Source: Opitutaceae bacterium BACL24 MAG-120322-bin51 (GTDB taxonomy: Bacteria > Verrucomicrobiota > Verrucomicrobiia > Opitutales > Coraliomargaritaceae). Taken from it: a stretch of 40,945 nucleotides of DNA. Below the pieces are notes generated by a model that did no database searches, was not told the DNA's origin, and was given only the letters and a program-made list of their open reading frames with translations. Positions 23,125-33,659 of the stretch are shown here, piece after piece. Numbering within the stretch: the first letter of the stretch is position 1; the number at the start of each line of letters is the position of its first letter. The stretch is from contig CAJJBN010000026.1 of NCBI GenBank assembly GCA_905182435.1, positions 1 to 40,945 of the forward strand. Reading direction: 5' to 3'. The translations under genes were made by a program, and so were the position numbers.

Positions 23125-23149
23125 AACGGCGACAGAGCGCCGTTGCTAA
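23125..23149 (-). repeat. Degenerate REP-like hairpin
   Basis: On the minus strand TTAG-C-AACGGCG-CTCTGT-CGCCGTT forms a perfect 7-bp hairpin. The loop CTCTGT differs by one base from the CTCCGT loop of the GGAG hairpins and the head TTAG by one base from GTAG. It could also be a plain terminator remnant after the MEKHLA gene. Confidence 0.5.
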
Positions 23150-23297
23150 AATCCATCAACAATAGTGCCTAACGCAGCTGATCTCAAATAAATAAAGGTT
23201 GCTCTAAAAATGAAAGGGGCCATTCCCCCTTGTTTGCTTTTGGTTTCGCCTAAAGCAGTTCACCGCACATACCTCGCTCCCGGCGAGACCACATAGA

Positions 23298-24800
23298 ATG
23301 ACTTTTATACTCGCCCTCTACATCCTCGCGGCTGCCGGCCTCTTCATTTACGGCACGAATTGCTACGTGATGGTCGGCTTGTTCCTGCGTCGCCACAAAG
23401 CCGAGCGTGCCAAAGCAAGCGCGCTGATCGAAGCTGGACAGGTGATTTTTGAAACGCCCGAGACGCTCCCACACGTCACCACACAAATCCCACTCTATAA
23501 CGAGGCCAACGTCGTCGAGCGTGTGATCCGTGCCTGCGTCGCCATGGACTACCCAGCTGATAAGCATCAGATTCAGATCCTCGACGACTCGACCGACGAG
23601 ACGTGCGACATCGTCGATGCACTGGCCCGCGAACTACAAATCGCAGGCCACGACATCGAAGTCGTCCGCCGCACCGACCGCATCGGTTACAAAGCAGGCG
23701 CCCTCCGCGTCGGCATGGACATCTGCAAGGGTGAATACATTTCGATCTTCGATGCCGACTTCGTGCCGCCTGTCGATTTCCTCCGCAAGCTGGTGCCGGC
23801 GCTCAAGAGCGACGACAAGATCGCCTTCGTGCAGGCACGCTGGGGTCACCTCAACTCGCAGAAATCGCTCCTCACCCGTGCACAAACGATCGGTATCGAC
23901 GGACACTTCATGATCGAGCAGTGCGCCCGCGGCTACAATAAGCTCTTCCTTAATTTCAATGGCACCGCAGGTCTTTGGCGCAAAGCAGCAATCTATGACG
24001 GCGGCAATTGGCAGGACGATACTTTAACCGAAGATATGGACCTCTCCTACCGCTGCCAACTCGCAGGTTGGACCGCCGGCTACTTCCCAGACGTGGTGGT
24101 GCCCGCCGAGCTGCCAGAAAGCTACACCGCTTTTAAGAGCCAACAATTTCGCTGGGCCAAAGGCTCGGTGCAGACCGCGCTCAAAATCATGCCACGCGTG
24201 ATGCGCTCCGACGCCTCGCTGTTTGCCAAGGTGCAAGCCTTTCTGCACATGACGCACTACTGCATCCACCCGCTGATGGCGTTGATGGCGATTCTAGCGC
24301 TGCCCGTATTGCTTAGCACCAACATCACACTGTCGGCGTGGCAATTCATGCCCTTCGCATTGGCCATCCTGATCGCTATGACAGGCCCGAGTGCGCTCTA
24401 CTGCGTCAGCCAATTCTCACAAGGCCGTTCGAAAGGCTGGAGCCTGTTACACCTTCCAGGCTTGGTCTGCATCGGCGTCGGCATTGCCTTATCCAATACA
24501 CGCGCAGTCTTTGAAGCCTTTGCAGGCATCACCAGTCCTTTCGTGCGCACCCCGAAGAGCGGCGACAAGAAAAAGACCTACCGCACCAAAGCCAACTGGT
24601 TCCCCGCGCTCGAACTATTGATGGCCGCTTACTGTGCATTCAGCTTCGCTCACTATCTACAGGCCGGAAAATACATAATCGGCCCGTTTCTACTGATTTA
24701 TACACTCGGCTTTCTAATTATCGGCACCCGCAGTCTATTGGAACAATTCGATTCGGGGGCACGCTTCTTTGCACGCCAGCCACAGCCAGTGAAGGTATAA
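23298..24800 (+). CDS. Family 2 glycosyltransferase, cellulose-synthase-like
   Basis: 500 residues. An N-terminal membrane helix (about 3-30) is followed by a GT-A domain with the processive GT2 motifs: DDST at 96-99, DAD at 152-154, TEDMDLSYR near 243-251 (catalytic Asp) and QQFRW at 282-286. Four or so membrane helices follow from about 320. It probably polymerises or transfers a sugar from UDP- or GDP-sugar to a membrane acceptor, for example an exopolysaccharide. No partner genes are adjacent. The last codons (from about 24738) are copied twice downstream, in the REP array. Confidence 0.93.
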   Translation: MTFILALYILAAAGLFIYGTNCYVMVGLFLRRHKAERAKASALIEAGQVIFETPETLPHVTTQIPLYNEANVVERVIRACVAMDYPADKHQIQILDDSTDETCDIVDALARELQIAGHDIEVVRRTDRIGYKAGALRVGMDICKGEYISIFDADFVPPVDFLRKLVPALKSDDKIAFVQARWGHLNSQKSLLTRAQTIGIDGHFMIEQCARGYNKLFLNFNGTAGLWRKAAIYDGGNWQDDTLTEDMDLSYRCQLAGWTAGYFPDVVVPAELPESYTAFKSQQFRWAKGSVQTALKIMPRVMRSDASLFAKVQAFLHMTHYCIHPLMALMAILALPVLLSTNITLSAWQFMPFALAILIAMTGPSALYCVSQFSQGRSKGWSLLHLPGLVCIGVGIALSNTRAVFEAFAGITSPFVRTPKSGDKKKTYRTKANWFPALELLMAAYCAFSFAHYLQAGKYIIGPFLLIYTLGFLIIGTRSLLEQFDSGARFFARQPQPVKV

Positions 24801-24963
24801 ACAGGTAGCGCGCTTTGGCCCAAAGCGCATCATCAACAAACAGACCGACGGCAAAACTAAGCACCAGCGATCACCTGACGATCACAGCGTCAGCCGATCG
24901 ATCATTGCCACGGAAATGCCGCGTGGGCCACGCAGCGCTACCCATAAAACGGTTCCGCCATCA

Positions 24964-25027
24964 ATTGGAACAATTCGATTCGGGGACACGCTTCTTTGCA
25001 CGTCAGCCACAGCCAGTGAAGGTATAA
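24964..25027 (+). repeat. Duplicated 3' end of the glycosyltransferase gene (copy 2)
   Basis: The sequence repeats 24737-24800 (last 20 codons, stop and the following bases) with a few changes, 227 bp downstream. It has no start codon and is a by-product of the tandem duplication that also copied the REPIN. Confidence 0.93.
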
Positions 25028-25170
25028 ACAGGTAGCGCGCTTTGGCCCAAAGCGCATCATCAACAAACAGACCGACGGCAAAACTAAGCACCAGCGATCA
25101 CCTGACGATCACAGCGTCAGCCGATCGATCATTGCCCGAAATGCCGCGTGGGCCACGCAGCGCTTCCCAT

Positions 25171-25253
25171 AATCATCGGCTCCCGCAGTCTCTTGGAACA
25201 ATGCCGATTCGTGGGCCACGCTTCTTTGCACGCCAGCCACAGCCAGTGAACGG
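25171..25253 (+). repeat. Third, diverged copy of the glycosyltransferase 3' end
   Basis: ATCATCGGCTCCCGCAGTCT through AGCCAGTGAA corresponds to 24718-24792 of the glycosyltransferase gene, with small insertions. It reaches further 5' into the gene than copy 2, so it is not a simple copy of copy 2. Confidence 0.85.
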
Positions 25254-25387
25254 TCCCGCAACCGGTATGCCGCGTGAGCCACGCAGCGCTACCCATGAAA
25301 CGGTTCCGCAACCGAAATGCCGCGTGAGCCACGCAGCGCTACCCATGAACGGTCCCGCAGCCGAAATGCCGCGTGGGCCACGCAGCG

Positions 25388-25882
25388 CTACCTGTTCACT
25401 GATTCCTCGATTTTCGTCGCATCCCACAGATAAGGCCAATCTGCTTCAGTTTCACAGAGTCCCGCTCGAATCGGGTTATGGCGGATATACGCGCCTTTTT
25501 CGCGATATGCATCAGCACTACGCAATCGATGATCAAAGAATCCACGTTGCCACTGAATGCCCGAAAACCGAGCCAAATAACGTTTCCAATTCTGAATCAC
25601 TTTAGAGATTTCATGTTCCCGCGTGTTAAATGAAATCAACGCATGCAGATGATCTGGCATAAGTAACAATAAAGATACCGCCCATTCAGCCCGAGCCTGT
25701 CGAACCGTAACAGATTCCAAAATCTGCTCCGCCAACTCAGGGGAACACAGATGGTCTGAGCCACGCGGGCTACAGCAGACCGTAATGAAAAAAGTAGAAC
25801 CATCATCCACCCAATCTGGCGGTTGATGCCCCAATGTCTTTCGAATAAAATCAGCCATCTCAAATTCGAAAGATACGTACAA
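25388..25882 (-). CDS. REP-associated tyrosine transposase (RAYT, Y1/HUH family)
   Basis: 164 residues (or 156 if the second Met at 25858 is used). LLLLMPDHLHALISF (71-85) contains the HUH metal motif His78-Leu-His80, and AYIRHNPIRAGLCE (131-144) holds the catalytic Tyr132 followed by the N-P-I-R-A-G-L of RAYTs. FFDHRLR (115-121) and NWKRY (98-102) are also typical. RAYTs are single-strand HUH endonucleases related to IS200/IS605 TnpA that recognise GTAG/GGAG-headed REP hairpins; they are not usually flanked by IS ends. Here REP hairpins flank both sides, and the TAG stop lies within the GTAG head of a REP. The gene looks intact. Confidence 0.92.
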   Translation of the reverse strand: MYVSFEFEMADFIRKTLGHQPPDWVDDGSTFFITVCCSPRGSDHLCSPELAEQILESVTVRQARAEWAVSLLLLMPDHLHALISFNTREHEISKVIQNWKRYLARFSGIQWQRGFFDHRLRSADAYREKGAYIRHNPIRAGLCETEADWPYLWDATKIEESVNR

Positions 25883-25909
25883 ACAGTAAAATCACAAGAG
25901 CGCCGCTAA

Positions 25910-26199
25910 CGAAACAGGTAGCGCGCTTTGGCCCAAAGCGCATCATCGACAAACAGACCGACGGCAAAACTAAGCACCAGCGATCACCTGACGATCACAG
26001 CGTCACCGATCGATCATGCAACGAAATGCCGCGTGGGCCACGCAGCGCTACCCATGGAACGGTCCCGCAACCGAAATGCCGCGTGGGCCACGCAGCGCTA
26101 CCCATGAACGGTCCCGCAACCGAAATGCCGCGTGGGCCACGCAGCGCTACCCATGAACGGTCCCGCAACCGAAATGCCGCGTGAGCCACGCAGCGCTAC
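25910..26199. repeat. REP/REPIN array, right part
   Basis: A plus-strand GTAG hairpin at 25910-25933 with a minus-strand one at 26024-26051 makes a third REPIN, with the same internal spacer vocabulary as in the left array (ACAGACCGACGGC, CACCTGACGATCACAGCGTC). Minus hairpins follow at 26074-26101, 26123-26150 and 26172-26199 with near-constant 49-bp spacing and identical spacers. The phoH stop codon lies 2 bp from the last hairpin. Confidence 0.93.
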
Positions 26200-26200
26200 C

Positions 26201-27790
26201 CTACAACAAATCCGCAGCCAGGTCGGCTAGTTCCGAGCGCACGCCTGTGGTCAACTCCAAGTGGGCGGTAATTTCGGTTCCCTTCAGGCGCTGCGCAGTG
26301 TGCACCAGTCCATTCGACATGGCATCGAGAAACATGTTATCCACCTGATACGGATCACCGAGTAAAATCACTTTCGACCCCTCAGCCATGCGACTCACGA
26401 CAGTCTTTGCTTCGTGTGGCGTGAGATTCTGCGCCTCATCGATGATAAAAATCGTATCGGCGAGCGAACGTCCACGGATGTACGTCATCGCCTCCACTTC
26501 GACCATGCCATAGTCGAACAGAAATTGATACGGCTTGCGCGCTTGCTTGGAATCATCCTCTTGCTGTTCGGCATGCGCGGGTTGCTTCGCCATTTTCGTC
26601 ATCGCCTTCTTACGCTTACGATTCGAGGTGATACGCTCTAACTTGGCTTGAGCTGGATCTGCTGGCGGACGTTTAATCACTTTCCGATTACTAAAGAGCA
26701 CTTCCAGATTATCATAGAATGGCGCAATATATGGCGCCATTTTCTCTTCCAAGGTGCCGGGCAGCGCACCGGTGTCTTTACCGATATGCACCAACGGTCG
26801 GGTAATAAAGACGCGCTCGTACAGGTTATCTTCGCCGATCGCCTGATACAGTGCCATTGCAATCGAAACCAAGGTCTTACCCGTGCCAGCCTTGCCCATA
26901 CAAGTGACCAGCTTAATGTCTTCGTCGAGTAAAGCATCCATCAACATACGCTGCTCCTCGTTGAGCGGATTGATCCGAATGCCCTTCGGAATCTTAATCC
27001 CCACCCCACTACCTAGGATCAACCCGTCTATTTGCCCGTCTCCACGGTAGCGTGCGGGTTCGCGAAACTCACCGTTGCTCAGATAAATATATTCGTTGAT
27101 ATAAAGATGACTAGTTAGCTCCGGCGTTAGATCGACTCCATGTTCTTCAATGAAGCGCGCATACTCAGCGTCCTCGATGACAACTGTCTTGATGCCGCCG
27201 CCGATATTGGCCGTCTTGATCTTATCGTTCATGTAATCCTGCACTTCGAGACCCAGCGCGATGCCCTTGAGCGCCATATTGGCGTCTTTAGTGACTAAGA
27301 TCACACGGCACTCCGTGCACACTTCCTTGAGAAAAAAGCAAGACGCCAAAATACGGCTGTCCATTTTCTCCATATCAACCAGCGTTGCACGCAGGCGATT
27401 CATGCCCTCGCTCTGAGTATCGCCAGAAACAAAATAGTCGTTGATCACCACAATCAAGCGACCACCATTTGGTAAATCGCAACTGAGCGCGGAATTCCCC
27501 TGCCCCTTCATTTCAGGCGGGATGGCGAGCTCCTCGTCAAATAGCGCTCGCAGATCTCGATGGATCTTCCGGGCAGAAAACCCTAACTCCCCTGGAGCGG
27601 ATTTCTTGCGGTCGAGTTCTTCAAGGACTTCGACTGGGATGGCAACTGTGTTATCCTCAAACTTATGTAGACACTGGGGGTCGTGAAGGAGAACGTTGGT
27701 GTCGAGGACAAATATTTTGGCCCCGTTTTTTTTAGTTTTTTGTTTAGGCAAAGGTAGTTTATTAATAGCTGCTGACTCTATTTTCGGCAT
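26201..27790 (-). CDS. PIN-domain/PhoH-type ATPase (PhoH2/YlaK-like)
   Basis: 529 residues. An N-terminal PIN nuclease domain starts with [14 protein letters not shown] (25-38; Asp30 is the first metal ligand) and continues with Asp/Glu ligands such as in VLVTKDANM. The C-terminal PhoH ATPase has Walker [10 protein letters not shown] (about residue 298) and Walker [11 protein letters not shown] (about 445), then [11 protein letters not shown]-PhoH proteins are thought to be ATP-driven RNA helicase-nucleases. A Lys/Arg/Gln-rich insert of about 50 residues (near 375-425) separates Walker A and B. The gene is divergent from rnc across 89 bp, and its 3' end abuts the REP array. Confidence 0.95.
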   Translation of the reverse strand: MPKIESAAINKLPLPKQKTKKNGAKIFVLDTNVLLHDPQCLHKFEDNTVAIPVEVLEELDRKKSAPGELGFSARKIHRDLRALFDEELAIPPEMKGQGNSALSCDLPNGGRLIVVINDYFVSGDTQSEGMNRLRATLVDMEKMDSRILASCFFLKEVCTECRVILVTKDANMALKGIALGLEVQDYMNDKIKTANIGGGIKTVVIEDAEYARFIEEHGVDLTPELTSHLYINEYIYLSNGEFREPARYRGDGQIDGLILGSGVGIKIPKGIRINPLNEEQRMLMDALLDEDIKLVTCMGKAGTGKTLVSIAMALYQAIGEDNLYERVFITRPLVHIGKDTGALPGTLEEKMAPYIAPFYDNLEVLFSNRKVIKRPPADPAQAKLERITSNRKRKKAMTKMAKQPAHAEQQEDDSKQARKPYQFLFDYGMVEVEAMTYIRGRSLADTIFIIDEAQNLTPHEAKTVVSRMAEGSKVILLGDPYQVDNMFLDAMSNGLVHTAQRLKGTEITAHLELTTGVRSELADLAADLL

Positions 27791-27879
27791 TGTATAGCCG
27801 TTGCTTTAGACAAGCATAGAGTAATTCCAAAATAACATTTCGTGCAAGCGGAAAGCCACGATACCTGAATAAATTGCCC

Positions 27880-28560
27880 ATGACGCACCCATTAAACCTC
27901 TTCGAACAACAGCTCGGCTACCACTTCGCTGATATTACTTTGCTGGAACTTGCTCTCACCCACCCAAGCTGTGACCTCGAACTGGGCGATAACCAGCGCC
28001 TTGAATTCCTCGGCGATGCCGTGCTCGACCTGGTCGTCGCAGAAACACTTTACCAAAACAAACCCGACTTCGACGAAGGTGCGCTCGACCACAGCCGTGC
28101 CAGCCTCGTCAATGGCAAGGCGCTCACCGCCCACGCACAGAGGCTCGGGCTCGGCTCACTCTTGCAAGTTAGCGAAGCACAGCGCCAACACCACCCCGAG
28201 CCAAGCGCCAGCATGCTGGAAGATGCCTTTGAAGCCCTGATTGGTGCGATTCATCTCGACGGCGGCATCCAAGCCGCCCGCACCTTCATCCTGCAAGCCC
28301 TCGGCGACGCCATACAGAAAGCTCAAAGCAACGGCGCATTAGGCAATCCGAAAGGACGCCTGCAAGAATGGACGCAATTGCATCATAGCGGTGCGGTACC
28401 AGACTATAGAGCACTGCCAGAGGAAGGCCCCGAGCATGCACGCACCTACAGTGCGGTCGTGCAACTTGCCGGCCAAGAACTAGGACGCGGCTGCGGTCGC
28501 TCCAAAAAGTCCGCCGAATCCGCCGCCGCCGAGCACGCGCTGCAACAACTCAACGGTTAA
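27880..28560 (+). CDS. rnc: Ribonuclease III
   Basis: 226 residues from ATG 27880; the TTG two codons earlier is less likely. It cleaves double-stranded RNA in rRNA and mRNA processing. The RNase III signature [16 protein letters not shown] (38-53) contains the Glu/Asp metal ligands, and [16 protein letters not shown] (about 112-127) the second acidic set. A C-terminal dsRNA-binding domain runs from about 158 to the end, with [16 protein letters not shown]. Stop and mfd start overlap by one base (TAATG), so the genes are translationally coupled. Confidence 0.97.
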   Translation: MTHPLNLFEQQLGYHFADITLLELALTHPSCDLELGDNQRLEFLGDAVLDLVVAETLYQNKPDFDEGALDHSRASLVNGKALTAHAQRLGLGSLLQVSEAQRQHHPEPSASMLEDAFEALIGAIHLDGGIQAARTFILQALGDAIQKAQSNGALGNPKGRLQEWTQLHHSGAVPDYRALPEEGPEHARTYSAVVQLAGQELGRGCGRSKKSAESAAAEHALQQLNG

Positions 28561-31500
28561 TGCCTGACCTACTCACAAACAGCGGCGCGGCCACTCTCTT
28601 TCACGGAGTCAGCGCCGAGGCCCGAGCGGCACTGGTCACCACCCTCGCCAAGCAACAGGCCAAGCGCACCTGCGTGCTGCTCGTCACCGATCCACGCCGC
28701 GCACAAGAATTAGCGACCGAGGCCGAAACCTATGCGCAGTGGCTTACACCGAAGGTCGTACTGGAGGTGCTGCACTTTCCAGAAGTGCCGCCACCAGACA
28801 TCGACGCCACTCGTCGCGCAGACCGCATCTGCGAGCGCCTATCCGTGCTCAGCACCTTGCTGCGCTCCAGTAATAACGCCCGCCTAATCGTCGCCACGCC
28901 TGAAGCGATCCTGGGCAGCTGCCCGGAGCGCACTCAATTTGAAAGCCGCCAACTCAAACTACGCACTGGCGAAGCGCATTCCTTCAAACAACTGGTCGAC
29001 ACACTCACTGGCGAGCTCGACTACGACTCCGAAGCGCTCTGCGAACATCCCGGCCAGATCGCCACACGCGGCGGCCTGATTGATGTCTATCCCTACGATG
29101 CCAATCAGCCTTACCGGCTCGACTTCTTTGGCGACGAGATTGAGAGCATTCGCAGCTTTGACCCCAGCTCTCAACGCACACTAGAAAAGGTTGGCAAGAT
29201 TACGATCTCGGCCGCCGAAAGTGCTAAAGAAACCAACGCCGCAGATGGGCAGTTGATCGATTATTTAACCGATCAGCCGATTACATGGATTCTTGAAGAA
29301 CCCTCGCAACTTGTCCGCGAGCATCCTTATCGCTTTGAAAAGTTGACGGCTAGCGACGGCAAGACCCGTAGCTTCGAGCAAGTCTTTGCACACCGCGCAC
29401 GAGCCAACGACCTGCGCCTAGGTATTTGCTCAGTGGATACAGATCCCGCACTGTTTGACCAAGCCCAACGCGTCGAACTCGCCACCGAACCAACAGCCAA
29501 TTACCGCCATCACACAGACGCGGTGCAGGTCGGATTCGATCGCTTCGAGTCCGAGCAAAGTGCGCGCACCAAGTTTGAAAGCAGTATCGCCGACTGGTCG
29601 AAAAAAGAGAAGCGCACACTCTACTTCGTCACTGCCAGCGAGAGTGAGGCCGCGCGTATCGCAGAGCTACTGGCCGAGAATCCACTCACCGCGAAGCTCA
29701 AGCCCAAGTATCTGCACGGCACCATCTCTGGCGGATTCATCTGTCAAGGGTCGCCAACATGGCTGCCACTCAAGCAGACGAAGGCCTCCTCGGGCATCGT
29801 TCTAATTACCGACACTGAATACTTCGGACGTCAGCGGCGCAAAATCAGCCGTACTCAGGAACGCGCACGGCCGACCATTTCGCAAGTCGATCAATTGCTC
29901 GATTTCACAGAGCTCGCGGACGGCGATCCACTGGTCCACCTGCAACATGGCGTGTGCCGATTTCGTGGACTCAGTAAGTTAGAGATTCAAGGCGGCAGCA
30001 AAGAAGTGATCACCGTCGAATTTGCGGATCAAATGACGGTGCATGTACCACTGCACGAGTCGCACCTGCTGACGCGCTACGTCGGCCTGACCAAATCGAG
30101 CCCTAAGCTCGGCAAGATCGGCGGAGCCGCATGGGATAAGACGCGCGCCGCCGCCGAGGTCGCCACGCTCGATTATGCCGCCGAGCTACTCACCCTGCAC
30201 GCCGAGCGCAGTCAACACGGCGGCTACACCTTTCCGCCAGATCACCCTTGGCAAGCGACCTTCGAAGGGGCCTTCCCGTTCACCGAAACACCCGATCAGC
30301 TCACTGCCATCGAAGCCACCAAATCGGACATGGAGGCAGCATTGCCGATGGACCGTCTGATTTGCGGTGACGTGGGCTTTGGCAAAACCGAAGTCGCAAT
30401 CCGTGCTGCGCTCAAAGCCGTGCTCGCGGGCAAACAAGTCGCCCTGCTGGTGCCAACCACCGTGCTTTGCCAACAGCACCTCAACACCTTTCGCGAGCGC
30501 ATGGCCGAATACCCAATCATTATTGATATGGTCAGTCGCTTCCGCAGCGCGAAGCAGAACAAAGAAATTATCGCTAACCTTGCCGAAGGCCGAATCGACA
30601 TCGTGATCGGCACGCACCGACTGCTGAGCAAAGATGTCCACTTCCAGGACCTTGGGCTACTGGTCGTCGATGAGGAGCAGCGCTTTGGCGTCAAGCAGAA
30701 GGAAAGCATCAAACAACTGCGCGCCAACGTCGACATCCTCACACTCAGCGCCACGCCAATCCCGCGCACACTGTACATGGCGCTCGCAGGAGCCCGAGCA
30801 ATGAGTGTGATCGAGACCCCGCCCGTCAATCGACGCCCGATCGAGACTATCGTTAAAAGTTACTCGGCCGATCTCATCAAAAGTGCGATTCAGGCCGAGA
30901 CAGATCGCGGCGGCCAAGTCTTCTACCTGCACAACCGCGTCTCGACCATCGAAGGCGTGGCGCACCAAGTCCGCGAAATGCACCCGAAGTTGCGCGTCGC
31001 CGTCGGCCACGGGCAAATGGATGAAGGCCAGCTGGAAAAAATCATGACCCAGTTCGTCGCTGGTGCGTTCGATGTATTGGTCTGCACCACGATCATCGAG
31101 TCAGGCATCGACATCCCCAATTGTAATACGCTGATCATCGAAGGCGCCGACCGTTTTGGGCTGGCCCAGCTCTACCAGATTCGTGGCCGCGTCGGTCGCT
31201 TCAAACGACAAGCCTACGCCTACCTGCTACTGCATCGCCACGCCGCACTGGTTGATAGCGCGCAAAAGCGCCTGAACGCGCTCAAGCAGCACAATCAGCT
31301 CGGCGCAGGCTTTCGCATTGCAATGCGCGACCTCGAACTTCGCGGTGCAGGCAATCTGCTCGGCTCGCAACAAAGTGGCCACATCGCTGGTGTCGGCTTC
31401 GAGCTCTATTGCCAATTGCTCAAACAAAGCGTCGCCCGCCTCAAGGGTGAGCCCGGCGCCGATCGTATTCGTGCCGAAGTGAAGCTCGACTTCATCGCTA

Positions 31501-31973
31501 CCGGTGAAGGTGGTTCGCGCTCGCGCCGCACCACGGGCAGCTTCGCCTTCGCCGCGATCAAAGACGCCGAATATACCGACCATTCGGATCAACTGATCGA
31601 AGCCGCCCTGCCCGCCGACTACGTCGCCGAACCGCGCCTCAGGATCGACCTCTATCGCCGCCTCGCACTGGCCAACAGCGACGCGATCATTAAGGAAATC
31701 GCCGCAGAAATGGCTGACCGCTTTGGACCATTGCCCCGCGCCACTCAAGCGCTGATCGAAGTAAGCCGCGTGCGCGTGTTTGCCGAGGGCGCTGGTGTGC
31801 GCCGCGTCGAAAGCGAGAGCGAACGCCTAATTTGCCGCCTCGCACAACCCGGCAAAAGCGGCGAATTTCTCAAGACGGGCGCACGCTTCCCAAGACTCAC
31901 GGCCAAAGATCCGCTGAAGAGATTGCGAGAGATCCAGAAATACTTGATCCGCAACCAAAAGTCGTCTGCCTGA
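28560..31973 (+). CDS. mfd: Transcription-repair coupling factor
   Basis: 1137 residues. Mfd dislodges stalled RNA polymerase and recruits UvrA. An N-terminal UvrB-like module (roughly 1-330) and the RNA-polymerase interaction domain (about 450-530, containing [16 protein letters not shown]) precede the translocase. Walker [10 protein letters not shown] lies at about 603 and the DEEQ box [12 protein letters not shown] at about 704. Further helicase motifs include [17 protein letters not shown] and the RGRVGR motif VI. The TRCF C-terminal domain closes the protein. It is co-transcribed with rnc, with overlapping stop/start. No truncation. Confidence 0.98.
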   Translation: MPDLLTNSGAATLFHGVSAEARAALVTTLAKQQAKRTCVLLVTDPRRAQELATEAETYAQWLTPKVVLEVLHFPEVPPPDIDATRRADRICERLSVLSTLLRSSNNARLIVATPEAILGSCPERTQFESRQLKLRTGEAHSFKQLVDTLTGELDYDSEALCEHPGQIATRGGLIDVYPYDANQPYRLDFFGDEIESIRSFDPSSQRTLEKVGKITISAAESAKETNAADGQLIDYLTDQPITWILEEPSQLVREHPYRFEKLTASDGKTRSFEQVFAHRARANDLRLGICSVDTDPALFDQAQRVELATEPTANYRHHTDAVQVGFDRFESEQSARTKFESSIADWSKKEKRTLYFVTASESEAARIAELLAENPLTAKLKPKYLHGTISGGFICQGSPTWLPLKQTKASSGIVLITDTEYFGRQRRKISRTQERARPTISQVDQLLDFTELADGDPLVHLQHGVCRFRGLSKLEIQGGSKEVITVEFADQMTVHVPLHESHLLTRYVGLTKSSPKLGKIGGAAWDKTRAAAEVATLDYAAELLTLHAERSQHGGYTFPPDHPWQATFEGAFPFTETPDQLTAIEATKSDMEAALPMDRLICGDVGFGKTEVAIRAALKAVLAGKQVALLVPTTVLCQQHLNTFRERMAEYPIIIDMVSRFRSAKQNKEIIANLAEGRIDIVIGTHRLLSKDVHFQDLGLLVVDEEQRFGVKQKESIKQLRANVDILTLSATPIPRTLYMALAGARAMSVIETPPVNRRPIETIVKSYSADLIKSAIQAETDRGGQVFYLHNRVSTIEGVAHQVREMHPKLRVAVGHGQMDEGQLEKIMTQFVAGAFDVLVCTTIIESGIDIPNCNTLIIEGADRFGLAQLYQIRGRVGRFKRQAYAYLLLHRHAALVDSAQKRLNALKQHNQLGAGFRIAMRDLELRGAGNLLGSQQSGHIAGVGFELYCQLLKQSVARLKGEPGADRIRAEVKLDFIATGEGGSRSRRTTGSFAFAAIKDAEYTDHSDQLIEAALPADYVAEPRLRIDLYRRLALANSDAIIKEIAAEMADRFGPLPRATQALIEVSRVRVFAEGAGVRRVESESERLICRLAQPGKSGEFLKTGARFPRLTAKDPLKRLREIQKYLIRNQKSSA

Positions 31974-32060
31974 TAAGGGCCACTTTCGCCGCTTGACCAG
32001 ACCAGATCCCTTTCTACTGTTATTTATTGTTCCAAAATTCACTCATCTGCCACGTGCATC

Positions 32061-33053
32061 ATGTCGCTTAAACGCTCTCTTTCCTTCCTCTTCGCTTTCT
32101 TCGCTTTTCTCGGCTTAGCGCAACATGCGTACAGCCAGCAAGATGCCACTCTGATCCGCATGGGTAACGGCATCGCCGCCATCGCAGAAGGTGAAATCAT
32201 CACCATCGAGCAACTCCGCAGAGAGCTCGAACCGATCATTCCACGCCTGCGCGCCGAAGCCCGCTCGGAAAAAGAATTCTCCGAGAGCATCGACCGCATG
32301 AGCCGTGAAGTGCTGCAAAACTTGATCGACCGTATTTTGATCGTCCAAGCTGCCAAAGAAAAAGGCTTACTACTACCACAGTCATACATTGACCAGGAAT
32401 ACGACGAAGTCCTCAACCGCGACTTTAGCGGTGACCGTGGTCGCTTCTTAGAATATCTACGTGCGCAAGGACTCACCGCCCGCGAGTTCCGCGAAGACAT
32501 CCGCAAGCGGGTAGTGGTCAACGTCATGCGCCAACAGAACCGCAAGTCTCAGTCCGAGATCAGCCCTGAGCGCATCCAAGCCTTCTACATCCAAAACAAA
32601 ATCCGCTTTTACCAGGAAGAGGCCATGCATCTGCGCCAGATCATCCTGACACCCATCGCAGACGAAGGTACCGCCCTGCTACATCAAACCGCCAACAAGA
32701 TCATCCAAGAGCTCGCTGAAGGCGACAACTTCGGCGACCTGGCACGCAAATACAGTCAGGACGAAATGAGCCGTAAAGGCGGCGACTGGGGCTGGATCGA
32801 GCGCCAAGACATCCGTAAAGAACTCAGTACCGTCGCCTTCGACCTTCAGCCTGGCAGCTACAGCCAACCCGTGGAGCTAAATAATACCATCTTCATTCTT
32901 TACTGCGAAGCTAAGCGCGAGGAACTCATTCAGCCCGTAACCGAAGTACGCGATGCAATTGAAAACGTACTCGTCGGCGAAATTGCCCGTGAGACCCAAG
33001 AGCGCTGGCTGCAACAAGTGCGCGAAGACGGTTACGTGCGCTACTTCCTGTAA
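32061..33053 (+). CDS. SurA-like periplasmic peptidyl-prolyl isomerase/chaperone
   Basis: 330 residues. The signal peptide [20 protein letters not shown] ends near A-Y-S-Q. A SurA N-terminal chaperone region (about 30-165) includes INRM-like and helix-rich [19 protein letters not shown] parvulin/PPIC domain (about 190-290) has [11 protein letters not shown], the conserved [23 protein letters not shown] and a terminal [12 protein letters not shown]. It would assist folding of outer-membrane proteins in the periplasm. It has one PPIase domain instead of the two in E. coli SurA. A strong terminator follows. Confidence 0.9.
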   Translation: MSLKRSLSFLFAFFAFLGLAQHAYSQQDATLIRMGNGIAAIAEGEIITIEQLRRELEPIIPRLRAEARSEKEFSESIDRMSREVLQNLIDRILIVQAAKEKGLLLPQSYIDQEYDEVLNRDFSGDRGRFLEYLRAQGLTAREFREDIRKRVVVNVMRQQNRKSQSEISPERIQAFYIQNKIRFYQEEAMHLRQIILTPIADEGTALLHQTANKIIQELAEGDNFGDLARKYSQDEMSRKGGDWGWIERQDIRKELSTVAFDLQPGSYSQPVELNNTIFILYCEAKREELIQPVTEVRDAIENVLVGEIARETQERWLQQVREDGYVRYFL

Positions 33054-33092
33054 CTATTGCTTCATCCCAACCCGCATGCGGGCAATGGATAC

Positions 33093-33130
33093 AAAAAATC
33101 CCGGCGAGCGTGACTCGACGGGATTTTTTT
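33093..33130 (+). terminator. Rho-independent terminator after the SurA-like gene
   Basis: AAATCCCGGCGAG and CTCGACGGGATTT form a stem with a CGTGA loop and one internal mismatch, followed by a T7 run. The flanking A6 gives some terminator activity on the opposite strand too, though on that strand the tRNA-Cys gene reads into it. Confidence 0.94.
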
Positions 33131-33141
33131 GTAAAAGGAGA

Positions 33142-33215
<74 letters not shown>

Positions 33216-33228
33216 ATTACTTATGTAA

Positions 33229-33503
33229 TTGGTGGTAGTAGACGTGCAGGCATCCACTCAGCGCATCGGACGGCGCGCGCTGCGCAAAGTCAACGAGGCG
33301 AACGGTCTTAAGGCCGCTCGGTCCATCATGGAAGGGAGTGCGGCTTCAGTCTTCGACATTTAATCACCAACGCGGGCGAGCTTCTAGCGGCTGGCGCTGA
33401 GACGAGTTGTGCAGTTGATGGTGAGTTGCGCGATCTGTTCCTTGAAATGGAAGCGACTCAATATCGGACACCCCACTCGAGTCAGTCACCTCATCCAGAA
33501 TAA
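33229..33503 (+). pseudogene. Possible decayed gene remnant
   Basis: Two frames offset by one base read like one protein: from TTG 33229, V-D-V-Q-A-S-T-Q-R-I-G-R-R-A-L-R-K to S-V-F-D, then after an apparent one-base deletion near 33357, H-L-I-T-N-A-G-E-L-L-A-A-G to R-D-L-F-L-E-M-E-A-T-Q-Y and TAA at 33501. The residue composition looks coding but I recognise no family, and the 5' end is arbitrary. The end overlaps the repeated boundary sequence at 33484. Confidence 0.35.
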
Positions 33504-33540
33504 GGCGTAGAGCACGGAGACATTTAATTTTAAACGTTTG
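33484..33540. repeat. Island boundary repeat, copy 1
   Basis: Fifty-seven bases, from AGTCACCTCATCCAGAATAA to CATTTAATTTTAAACGTTTG, recur almost exactly at 36903-36958 (one T fewer). It lies just upstream of the first island gene. Confidence 0.93.
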
Positions 33541-33659
33541 CCCCCTCTTCTTCCCTTACTACTTCTCTCCAGCCTTCAAAAAGCAATTCGACCAATCGCC
33601 CCAACAATGGTTACGCGGAGAAATGAACCATTAAGATCCACCTTACACGCACCTACAAA

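Larger units (their letters stand above)
24803..25391. repeat. REP/REPIN array, left part
   Basis: Plus-strand GTAG hairpins GTAG-C-GCGCTTTGG-C-CCAAAGCGC lie at 24805-24828 and 25032-25055. Minus-strand GTAG hairpins, with apex TGGCCCA inside GCG/CGC, lie at 24914-24941, 25139-25167, 25266-25292, 25315-25342 and 25364-25391. The first two + and - hairpins pair as REPINs of about 137 bp (24805-24941 and 25032-25167). The last three - hairpins repeat every 49 bp. Frames reading through the array are not genes. The array ends inside the stop codon of the RAYT gene. Confidence 0.93.

Noticed and set aside
25042..25605. 187-codon + strand frame
   Set aside because: It reads through REP repeats and antisense to the RAYT gene, and its first 32 residues merely repeat the frame starting at 24815.
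25264..26199. Regular 49-bp repeats resembling a CRISPR array
   Set aside because: The 'spacers' (CCATGAACGGTCCCGCAACCG) are the same in nearly every unit, the repeats are hairpins with a GTAG head, and no cas gene is present.
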